Assembly (NCBI RefSeq): GCF_001949145.1
Contig: NW_019091373.1
Coordinates: 70,460-134,459, forward strand
Reading direction: 5' to 3'
Length of the DNA: 64,000 nt
DNA from: Acanthaster planci
Lineage: Eukaryota > Echinodermata > Asteroidea > Valvatida > Acanthasteridae
How positions within the stretch are numbered: the stretch's first letter is position 1; the number at the start of each line of letters is the position of its first letter. Made by a program: the position numbers and the translations under genes. The notes below the pieces were generated by a model. It saw only the letters and a program-made list of their open reading frames with translations, made no database searches and was not told the DNA's origin. Below, in pieces: positions 1 to 35,713 of the stretch.

Positions 1-24473
<24,473 letters not shown>

Positions 24474-27400
24474 ATAGTCAAAAGCTTCTCCTGTAATTAT
24501 TTTTGGTGGTTCCTCTCAGTTTTAGACTTAGTCCCTTTTTTTAAAATTTCCCTGTTGTTTTTTTTAGGGCTAGCTAGAGCTGGAGTTCTCAAAAGACGAT
24601 GCATCAACTTGTTCTTTAAAGTGTTGATCCTTGAGTTTGTAGACAGTGACAGCACAGACCTGAATGAGAAAGCACTTCAATGCAACATTCCTCTGTAGCA
24701 AGAGACATTTCACCTGAGATTCACTCGACAGCCAACATTTCTATGGGTCATCTATCTGTACATACATTTCTGTCTAGAAAATAGACCTCTGCATTGATGA
24801 CTTTGAGCTTTGTTAACATGTGTGCTGTCCTGTGGTGCTTAGAGGACCGTGGATTCCCACTAGTTCATAGGAAAGTGCACGTCAACAAAGTGTGACTTCA
24901 TCAGTACAGCGGTCTATTGGTTGGCTTGCCAGTCTTGTCAACTAAAAGAACAAACAAGAGGGGAGGTCTTTGAATTTTTCAATGAGGTTTCTGTTTATCA
25001 ATTGGATAGTCAGAAATGTGATAACCAGTTTTAAATGTCTTGTGACTAATGAACAACCTTACCCTGCACATCTCTCCCTTCACCAAGCCCATCTTTGCAG
25101 TAGTAAGAATTAAGTGACGATGACTGCAAGTTGGTGTGCCACTTTTCCTTTGTTATCATATGTGTTCAGAGTGTGAACTGTTGAAAACTTGGTGGCTAAC
25201 CTACCGTTGTACGAAATTCATTCAGCCACGAACAGTTGTCCTCTGAGATGTTTGGGTTATTTTCATGTTTTCTGACTGTTCCGATGAGCATGTCCGATGC
25301 CTTAATGCAGTTAACCCACATGCACGTCTGGAGTTGTTGAAGAATGTTACCAGACTGTTCAGTGTGTTTAGTTTAGCTTGACGGATTAAGATCACACAAG
25401 TTCTTCCTGGTTGAGTCATGAAGAAAAACAGATGAGGAGTGTGATTTTAAATGTTGTTGAACTTTCAGGCTGTCACAAGGCTGTGTGATCACTGTCACAA
25501 AACTTCATGATCAGTGTCACAGGGCTCCGTTATCAGTGTCACAAGAATCTGTAATAACTGTCACAAGACTTTAATCACTGGTTCAAGACTCTGATCTCTG
25601 TCACAAGACTGTAGATACTGTCATAGGACACTGTGATCACTGTCATAGGACACTGTGATCACTGTCATAGGACACTGTGATCACTGTCAGAAGACTGACC
25701 ACTGTCACAAGACTCTGTGATCACTGTGGCAAGACTCTTTGATGACTATCACAAGACTGTGATCACTGTCATAGGACACTGTGATCACTGTCACAAGGCT
25801 CTGTGATCACTGTGGCAAGACTCTGTGATCACTGGTTTAATTAAGACTCTGATCTCCGTTACAAGACTGTAGATACTGTCATAGGACACTGTGATCACTG
25901 TCACAAGGCTCTGCGATCACTGTCATAGGACACTGTGATCACTGTCACAAGGCTTTGCGATCACTGTCATAGGACACTGTGATCACTGTCACAAGACTCT
26001 GTGATCACTGTGGCAAGATCACTGTCATATAAATCTTTGTTCACAAGACAGTGATGAGACTCTGTCTCATGATTAAGATCTTCATTTACTTGGGTTGAAA
26101 AATGGTCCAAGTCATGGAAAGGCTACTTGTGACTCTTGCATTCGTCTTTTTAATGGGAGAAATATTGCACTTTGAAAAGTGTTGGATTAACTTTCTTCAG
26201 CTTGAAGTGCTTTGTGTCGCTGTCAAACTTCAGCACCGACTTGCATGAATCTTTTTTTAATTTCTTACCTAATGTTCCTGTATAAATTCTCTGGCAGGAA
26301 CACACATTACCGATGTTATCAGTTGAAATATTCCTTTGAAAAAATTATCACTTTTTAAAAATTATTTAAATTTTTTTGTGCAATCACTAATATGAAAAAA
26401 ATCTCACCTGAAAAACGAGCAGCACAGTTGAAAAGACTTTGGAAATCTTGGTGGCAGTGTGATTAATTCCCTGTGTCCGTGTCATAGTCACTATCATGGA
26501 GCTGCTTTCTACAAGCTGAATATCAGACCTCTCGGCCGAAACAATTCACTGGCCTCCGTCTCATGGCATAGCATGTTTCCATGATCACTGCACACTCCAT
26601 CAATCTGCTTTTAATCATGGAAGCACTTTGCCAGTTCAGAAAAACCCTTGCGGCTTTTTTCATCCTTTTCGGTACAACTGCTTGCACAGTGCTCCTGTAT
26701 CTTCATGGAAGTTTTCCTTAAATACAGCCATCACCTGCCCATCGGCTGGTGGTGTGCCTTGCTTACAGATTTGCTGGAGAGTGTTGATCCATGATGTCAT
26801 GCTCAGCAGCTCATGCAACTAGGGAGGATTAACAGGAACACTGCCTCCAAGATTCTTGTAAGTCTGGGATAGATCGCACAATGTAAAGAGCCTGATGGTT
26901 GTCTGTCATTTACCTGTAAGTACAGTTGTGCTGAATACCTTCGTGTTGATGTTACTTACAGCCTGTGCTGGATGAGTGAACCATTCTTTCCCCTAAAATG
27001 GTTTAATTCAAGCTTTTTGTGGGTTTCATTCAATTGTTTTTTTTTTTTTGTATTTATTTATTGGTTTCCACTGCCTTTTTTTCCCATTTGAAGTAATGAG
27101 GAAAGAAAAACGAGACAAGAGGTCCAGTTTGATATCTGTTATCAACGTCAAATTCCAATTGTAGCATGTACCAGGTACAAATATTTCTGTGTGTGCAAAT
27201 TTTCTCAACAAATTCAAAGAGAAAAAAGAGCCGGCTGAATTTGTCAAAGATCAGCTTTCAACCAGAAGGCTACCACCATGGTCTCACTTTGTGTTGGGGA
27301 GGGGGTTGGTTTGGTGTTTTTTTTTTAATTTACTCTAGGAATTCTTTGTTTACCAACATGTACAGTCATATCTTTGTATAGAGTAGCTATCCACAAGGCT

Positions 27401-30000
27401 GATTCTGACCGTTCATCACTTTTGTTAATTTGTGACTGGAGTCAGCCAGACATGCTAACCAGCCAGCTAGTGTGTAAAGTGTAGGATTGAGTCCGTTGTA
27501 CACATAGAAATCCCTTGGCTAAGCCACCCCAAAATGTACATGCCTATTTTTTTTGTTGTTTGGGTTTTTGCACCAATCTCATTTTGCATAATGTAGCTGA
27601 TGCCGTTGTACAGATTGAAAAAGAAGTCGTCATTACGTTGCCCAAGACATAGCTTTGCTTTTTTTCTTATTCATTAATATTGTTCAGCAGTTTCTGAAAC
27701 GAAGTTCCAGTACAAAATCCAACACAGCTTTTTGCTGTTACTTCCAGGATTTGGTGTCTTCAAAAGTCTTCATTGTGTTCACTGTCGCTTGTTTCATAGG
27801 TCTCTACATCCAGGTGACAGGTTGCATTCCAATCTCCTGGCAAGCAGTGATAAAGAATGAATTTCTAGAAGAATCAGATCAATGTGATAAATAACTGTGA
27901 TCAGTGTGGTATTTTGAAGGCTTACAACTTTGAACAGGTGAGCCATGAAATCTTATTCTCCAGTGAGACCTACAGATAAGGATGACTTTGCTTACAACAC
28001 TTGTTTGTTGAATGGTTTGTTGGATGGAGAGATACAATTGCAGTCATGCATCTTGCATATGGACATTGACATTTGAAATTTGCCTCCTTGATTTGCATGT
28101 GGACACAGCACGGATTACATCACTCCCTTACATTGGACTCGATCCATAACCCACACCAGTGAATAAAGTACCCTTTTTGAAGAGACAGAAGACTTGCTTT
28201 TGATGAAACTGTAACCTTAGACCAAAAAGCCTGTTCATTTTTTTTTTATTTACTTGTGCTTTTTGAAAGCCCAGGATTCCAGTCTTTTTAAATGTTGATT
28301 TCTTTTTTTGTAAAAGAAGCATATGTTGTGATGGTATCTCTGTATGCGGGCATTCCTACAGAAAGGGATCCCAACAGTGTTCGTAATGTGTACAGGTTTC
28401 ACCAATGAAGTACAGTATGTAGAAACAGTCAGGATAATTTAAAGTATTGTAACTAAATGTTGATGTAAAGATAACATTAAAAAAAAACACAGTGATCGAT
28501 CCGAAAAATAATAAACAGCATGGAAACAAGCAATTCTTAGTCATTAGCATAAAATGAAATAAAGCCAGATAGAGTGAGAGACCCCGTGAGAGGTGGTGAG
28601 AGGGAGTGGAGGGAACTAATAAATGCGGCAACGTTTTGGAATGTCAAATGGAAGCTTAGACAAACTTGAGAATTCCAAGAAATCCATTTTCAGTTGGTGT
28701 TCCAAAACTCAGCCGTTGAAACTTTTACTCAAGACTGATGTTGATAATTGTACAAAATGACAGAAAGCCTTGGTTTGTGCTGAACGCAGTTTTATTTTTT
28801 TGTTTTGTTTTGTGATCCTGTGAAGCTTTCTGGATCTGTAGATGTTAGCATTGCCACCCAGAGAATTTGTCACACCGCATGATATGTTGTATCACCGACC
28901 CATCCACCTTACAGGGCAGCAGCGGTGTATGGTCCCTCCAGGGACAAGCAATGTCCAGCCCTGCTGAGCACCAGTGGTGACTGTTCTTTCTTATCACCAG
29001 GGATGCCTGGTACCCTGTGATATAGACACAGCTTTAAATGGGCAGATTCCTGTACATCTAACAACCAGTTTGTTCACCAGTGAAGTACAATGTAAAACAC
29101 ACATCAGTGCGGTGTGATTCAATTCTGTCAAATATCTCAGTGTAGCATTTCTCACTGTCAAGTTTAGAGTGATTCTCTCTCCCTGTGAACTTCCACTGTC
29201 TGGATATAAACATTTTGTCATGGATAATAAAAGACTAGCAGTGTGAAGGTTCATTGTGATTTTCTCCTCTGCCTTTGTCTCACTTCCTAAAAAATCCAAA
29301 AGCCCTGTTTTTGTGATCTGTATCTTTATATACCATTTGCGTGTTGTGTCCTCGGTTTACAGTAAGAGCTGGAATTGAAAGCCAGCAGTGTATACATACT
29401 GTATAGACAATAAATACAAACGATTGGTCAACTGATCAGCGCTTTGTTTTGGCCATTGTGTCAGAATCTATACCCTGCTTATGATTGGCTGTTACACTGT
29501 TGCCAAAGTGTGAGGTACATGCTTAAACTGGATTTGGCATCACAGGATGTCAGGGTGCTCTGAACGTCTAGCAGTCAAAAAATTAGCAAGAAGCGTGGAC
29601 AGTTATCCCTAGTTATTTGACTCTCAACCCTTTGGGTTCTATTCCATGTTAGCCTGACGCGTCAACATCATTAACTTGACCATACCATCCACTTGAAGAT
29701 GGCACAGGATCGCACCAGGCAGCTTTGTGCTGTATAAAGTTTATACAGCCTAAGTGTTGCCGTTTGGTAGTCTGAGAGATTTTCAACACAGCTTTTCATC
29801 CAAGAGGGTATTTTTCAGGATCATGGTCAACATCTTGCAAAAGTGGTATACTGCAGCTAGTCATTTTGCAAATACATTATGGAGCCTTGCAAAAGTTCCA
29901 AATCATTCAAAAATTCAAATTTAAAAAATGGGTGACTGAATTGGAAATGTTTCCTACATTATAAGTCCATGCTATGGAGTCTTATTTCACAAGCCCTCTG
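24474..30000 (+). other. MARK 3' UTR / 3' flank
   Basis: Downstream of the stop there is no coding signal. The 3' UTR length cannot be fixed: AATAAA hexamers occur near 28557, 29227 and 29409. A minisatellite lies at 25468-26030, about 1 kb past the stop and possibly within the transcript. The right limit given here is arbitrary. Confidence 0.4.
25468..26030. repeat. Minisatellite, ~22-bp unit with TGATCA core
   Basis: About 25 diverged tandem units of the form ctgtgatcactgtcacaaga, with variants such as tgtcataggaca and tgtggcaagact. A block beginning agactctgatctctgtcaca at about 25585 recurs at about 25846, which suggests a duplicated higher-order segment of about 260 bp. The frequent caGTGATCACtg core is self-complementary. 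Confidence 0.9.
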
Positions 30001-31268
30001 TTACATGGGACATCCATCATAAATTTTCTGCAAACTAGGTTTGAAGTCTGAATAGGGGTCTGGTGCTAGTAATGTCATAATCTTCACAGTGATCACTATA
30101 ACGCTTTTAGGATACCATACCTTCTTAACGATGCCTTGATATTAAAAGTAATCTCGATTTTAATAAAGGGCACTGACATATGTTCAGCCAGTTAAACTTC
30201 AAATGTTCTTTTGAAAAAAAATCTTAAAACAGTTATAAACTGGTCTTTCTTTGTGATAGACTTTTTCAGTGTGGTCAATTTGTAGACTTCAATTTGATTT
30301 CAAACCAGAGATAAATGCATTTGTGAATCTTGTCTAGGTGAAATGTCTTAACACTTCAATCAAAATGACATCCCTTCGTAAAAGTCCATGTATGATACAT
30401 GTACGTGCAATTACTCCACACGAGGAACCAAAACGCTTTTGAGTGAAGAGTTTGAACCTGTCAGTCCTCATTCCCAACAAGGAGACTCGGCTATCTACCA
30501 TTAGTAGGTCAACCAGAACTACACCTGGAATAGAAGATAAACGAGGAACCTAATTATTAAAAATAAATGCCTGAAAAGTGCACTAATCTTTCAGGAAACT
30601 CCATAAAATCACAGGTTTATTTGCATTAGGAAGTTGCTTTGCCCTTTTCTAGCTTACAGGTTTCCTGACCACCTTTTTTTTCCTGCATCAAGCACCAAGA
30701 ATAAAAACAAGATAAAAGTGCAAAGTAAATTGTGATGTATTTAAAACATTTTTTGAAAGGAAAATCCTTTTTAGTTCAAATGCTTTTATTAAGACAACTT
30801 CAAACTTGCATTTTTGTTATTATTGAAACCCTAAAAGTTCTTATTGGATGGCCAGAATGGAATGGATTATTGAAATATATGTATTTGAGTGTTTTACAGA
30901 ATTTATTAATTTTACAATATGGCATGTCCCAAATGTCAAGCTGCTACCTGGGGACCAGTGCAAAGTGAACTGTATTTCTGGAGCCTGAGACTTTGAAATG
31001 CCTCTTCTGTTTTTCAAGTAATCAAAATATTTTACTTGGTAGATATATCGTCACAGTTTTCATGAAGAGACAATTTTCTCATTGGATTGCAAAACATAAG
31101 TTTTGAGAAAATCGGTGGTCTCTTTTTCAAACGCTTAATTTTATACACTTTAGCGTTGCTTTAAATTCATTAATGCTACTCCATGAAAGAGGGGATCTTA
31201 CATGACACAACTACAAAACTAATACTTGTAGAGGTTCATTAAAGTTGTTTATTTTGTAAACAAACAAG

Positions 31269-31675
31269 ATTGTCTGTTCGTGAAATCCTGAAATTTGTGC
31301 TTAAAATTGTCTCTTCGTGAAAACTGAACGCACAGTACACACTCTCACTATAGCGCGTGTACCAGGTGCAACATTGTTACATTTGTATACATTGGCTGGA
31401 GTCAAATTGTCTCTTTGTGAAAACTGCAAAACCAGTTTTGCCTGTGGTTTTGATCTTTTTGCCAACGTTATATCTATGGAAGACAAAATTGTCTCTTTGT
31501 GAAAACTAAGAATGCAGTTTAGTTGAATATTACCTCACAGAGATAAATGTGATTTGGGTGATTTCAGTAGATTTGGTAAAAAATGGTTATATTAAGTTGT
31601 AGGCATTGCAAAGCCTAGTTGATTTTGCCAAAAACAGAAACTTGAAAAAATGTCTCTGTCCCTTCGTGAAAACTG
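31269..31675. repeat. Spaced direct repeats of ATTGTCTCTTYGTGAAAACT
   Basis: Copies start at about 31269, 31306, 31406, 31488 and 31651, each containing tgtctcttYgtgaaaact or a close variant. The three middle copies are spaced about 100 and 82 bp apart. The DNA between copies looks less similar than the 20-bp motif itself. Confidence 0.65.
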
Positions 31676-33223
31676 TGACAATATGGAGCTACATAGCCCC
31701 CTCATGTGACCAAGTATGAAAGACTTGAGGATCCCATGCCTCTTTTCCAAACCTGGACACTCTCCAACTTCTGACTTCACACTGCCCTTGGAACCATTCC
31801 AAATATTAGTCTTGCATTACCCATAATCTGATGTTCCTTTGGCAATAAATAAATCTTTGGCAAGACGAAGTTTGTTGGAAAGTCTTGACTCGCCACATTT
31901 GCACTCGCCATTTGAAACAAAGGCTAAGGTTCAGGAAACCTATCGGCCCCAAGCTGGACCAAGAGAGGACGCAACTTTCTTAGCAACAGAGCCTCCTTTG
32001 GTAGGAACTTCACTTTGCTGGTTCACAAAATGACAATGAAATGTACGCCTTCAGGTTGCATCACTACCAACTCCCAATCAGCATGGCTCTATTCAACCAA
32101 TGAGGGGGTGCTTCTGCTCAGTCAAGAGGAAAGTAGCCACTGCACATAAGCAATTGAATCTTGCATCATCTTTGGTATAATGCAATAATTAATTTTTTTT
32201 AAGAACAAAAACACATCCAATTACAAAGTTGTGTAGATATGACTGATTAGAAAATGTGGAGAACTGTCAATTGTGTTGGTTTTCCCCAATGTGATGGATA
32301 GCCATGCATTATATTATTATGTTTGCATGCTTGTAAGATACTGTAGAGCAGATATGTTTTGTTTTTCTTACATTTTCCCTCAAATTTTTACTGAAAAAAT
32401 AAGTGGGATAATATCATGATGAGGCTGCACATGATGGTGTGTATTGCACTCTTTGTCTTTGTTCATGCAGGAAGGCAATCCTGTAGAACGTATCTACAAA
32501 GTAACCTATCTCTCATGTTTATCCAGTCACTGATATGTAGAAACAAAACCCACACTGTCTAGAACTATGGGGTCCTTCCCACAAACCACTCTTCACTATG
32601 GGGTTTTGAACAGCGATGCATGCGTCCAACTCCATTGTTTCTACGGGTAGTGTTTTTCAGATGATCGTGCCAGCAACAAGCAGTGTTCTAAAAGTGGTTT
32701 TTAATTTACTGACATTATCTACAATTGAACATAGGGAAAAAAACAGAAATCGTTCTACTGTTGTCTCATATTTTTGGCATTTGGAACTCTTCAACTGTAC
32801 CTCTGGCATCTGCTGACTTTTGGGCCGATACTTCAGAAGTAATTCTTCAGTTTATTGTACTTTTGTCAGGACGTTTCATCATCGGAGGGTTCTTCCAATT
32901 TGTTTTCCTTTTAATTTCTCTGAAGTTGTATGTAATCGAATCGCACTGGAAATATTGTTGAGTCATACCTTGTCATTTCTGCACTGAAGAAGTAGCCTGT
33001 AGGAGCCATCTGCTGTCTAGTTGACTGGGTGTCATGTGCAGCGTGGAGCGCACTAGGATCCAGCCAGGCTACTGCAATTGGTTTTTTTGTTTTGTTTTAT
33101 TGTTTTTGTTTTTTTTACCTGACATGGAAAGCAAAAATCTTTGTATGTAGGACAAAATGACTATTAAAAAATCTTTTTCAGTTCATAATGATCAATAATA
33201 TGACAGGATGCCTACTGACCAAA

Positions 33224-33632
33224 TAGAGCTATGCCAAATATCCGATTATTTGATCGATTATCGAGTATTCGAATTGTATTTTCCGAATTCGATTAGTCTA
33301 ATGCAAAAGTAATAAAAAGGAAGAATTTTGTTGTTATAAATGAGAAAAATTGCACAATGAAGGCTTGTTTCAAGCAGATTAAAATGAAAAGCAACAGAGT
33401 AAATACATCCTGTGATTCAAAAAGTAAATTCATTTAAAAATTTATAAGGAACAGAAACTTTCAACAGGGCAAGAAGTATTGTTCTTCTCTTCAGTCTTGC
33501 TTAATCGTGGCTGGAGATAGTCCTAGAAGTGAGAAGCTGTTATGGTGATTATAATGTACAATTGAGTGCATTTTTGCAACTGATTTTGTAAATGGTTTGA
33601 ATATTCGAATTATTCGCATTGACTTAGCCCTA
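33224..33632. mobile_element. hAT-like non-autonomous DNA transposon (~409 bp)
   Basis: Left end TAGAGCTATGCCAAAT; the right end read on the opposite strand is TAGGGCTAAGTCAATG. Both are followed by stretches rich in ttcgaat/cgattat. The flanking 8 bp are tgaccaaa (left) and taatcaaa (right), a 6/8 match as expected for an aged hAT target duplication. No transposase is present. The superfamily call is inference from TAG ends and 8-bp duplications. Confidence 0.6.
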
Positions 33633-34759
33633 TAATCAAAAGAAAGTGCAAAGAGGGGGTAAATTGGAGCTATCTGTCACATGTGTGGAGCTATCACAGC
33701 AGAGTGGTTTTTATAGGAGTACCCCTCTCAAATATTGGGAGGGCCAGGGTTGTACCCAGGTCAGGGCTGGGGGTTGGCATTGCAAAATTATAGGTATTGT
33801 ATAGAGGGCTTTATATTCTTTCCATTCTGGTCTAAAATATAATGATTGATGGAAATTTATGGGGGGGAGGGGTAGCGAGGGAGGGAGGGTCAAAGCTAGC
33901 CCCATTCTTCACCCACCTCGAAAAATGATTGGTCCAGATTTCTAAAGAGTATGTAAGTCTTGTCCCCAGGGAAGATTATCTTGGCCTATTTATTGCCGAT
34001 GATAACTGCAACATGCAAATGCTCATTTGCAAAGGCACATGTGAAAAAAGATGGATACTAAATGTAATTATGTACATGTATGCTGCCTGGCTGTCTTTTA
34101 TTTTGAATGATGTCTGCAGTATGGAGTTATTAATAGGAGCCCAGTGTGTGTCCAAAGGAGTCTCCAGCTATGTTTTTTGACTTCACACTTAGTTTCCATA
34201 GTTTGGTTCTCCACTACTGTGTAAAGACCCTCTGGTTCACTTTCCACTGCAGAAATAAATCTCAGAGACTTTGTTTCATCTGATCATGACAGTCTGTGCT
34301 TTTAAACGATTCTTGAGCCGAAGGCTGAATGTGGCAACTGTGACAAAGCATCTCCATGGACATAGTTGAATACGGCCCAAGTGTACCTAGAGGAAAATCT
34401 ACGCACCCCTGACTGGCAACATTTCAGTCTACTCCAGACACTGTTGTGTGACCCCAGAGTGAGGCTGTGTGTTGAAGGCCCAATAGACCTAAACCATAAT
34501 AATGTCACGCTTTGTTTACAAGTGTGCTTTCCTATGGGTACTTGATGGATTGTGTTCTACCCATTTGCCTCAGGAAAGCTCATATGTAGACAAAGCATGA
34601 CATCATTATGTTACAAGTCAACTTGTATTCAAGATGTGGGTATTGGCCTCAACCTGCAAACCTCTGGTAACACCTTGGTTATTCATTAGTGGCGTATTGC
34701 ACTACTAAACAAATTTCAATTGTCTTTGTGGCCTGTGGCCTGGGTTAAAATTTATTAAA

Positions 34760-35713
34760 GGCCCTGTCACACTTTTGCATATATCAAGTCTCCATGAGTT
34801 CTCCCTTAAAATTGTTCAATACGCAGCTGTACGCTCAAAATTTCTTTTGTGACTTTGACTTAAGTGCGATGCACATCTAGCGTGCATGTAACGAGTCCAG
34901 TGCATCCATTGCATAAGAGGTGCATATGCAGTGCGTATGCAGTGCACAACACTATTTTTCTTGTTGCGAATAGCTGTGTATGCAGTGCACATGCCGAGCA
35001 TATTCTGGACGCATCCGACTTATGCTGACTGCCTGCCTGACACACTTCTGATGAATGCCGCGCGGATGACAGCAATCATGTGGTCTCGCCAGTTCGGCCT
35101 GAATCTGACATCTTCAGGAGGTCTGTTCACTCTGGAGTCTAGAGAAGCCTTCATACTTAACCCAATCTTGAGTGTACCCTGGATGTACGTAAAAAATATG
35201 CTATCTGTGCGTGTCTCGTAAGTTACAAATAGGTGCAATGCCCTGCCCAAATTGCAGGACAAATGGTATTAATGTTTGAAATACGTTGGCATTCGCTATG
35301 AGTTTGTTCTGCATGCATTGTATCTGCGCTGCAACTATACCATGTGTATGTCCAATTTACGCGGCTCTTATGCTGATGGGGTGCGTGCAGGGAGGTCAGC
35401 GTGTTACTGCATATGAACCACTTATCTCCCACAAACACATTGTGTACTCATACTGCACGTGACTGATGCAGGACTGATGCACTGTGTATTTATAACTTAT
35501 GACCTGTATAACAGCGTACGCAGCGTAATTTTGTGCATGCCTAAAACTTTCCAGCATACTGGGCCGTACTGTGCACATGCCTGCATAAATAACACAAAAA
35601 TGATTGAGATGCATACATGTATGAGGTGCGAATTGTGCATACAACTGTGTATGAAAAAAAATATCAATGCACAACGCATGAGGAATTTGGATATGCAAAA
35701 GTGTGACAGGGCC
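34760..35713. mobile_element. TIR element (~954 bp), non-autonomous DNA transposon
   Basis: Perfect 23-bp terminal inverted repeats: the left starts GGCCCTGTCACACTTTTGC at 34760 and the right ends in its reverse complement at 35713. Weaker inverted similarity continues inward for about 60 bp. The interior is rich in tgcatatgcagtgca-like motifs and has no transposase. No convincing target-site duplication is visible, so the superfamily is left open. Confidence 0.85.

Noticed and set aside
25468-26030. CRISPR-like repeat array
   Set aside because: Units are contiguous tandem repeats without unique spacers, in a eukaryotic genome.
27435-27500. tRNA-like segment with ggattgagtcc
   Set aside because: The B-box match is poor and no cloverleaf could be drawn.
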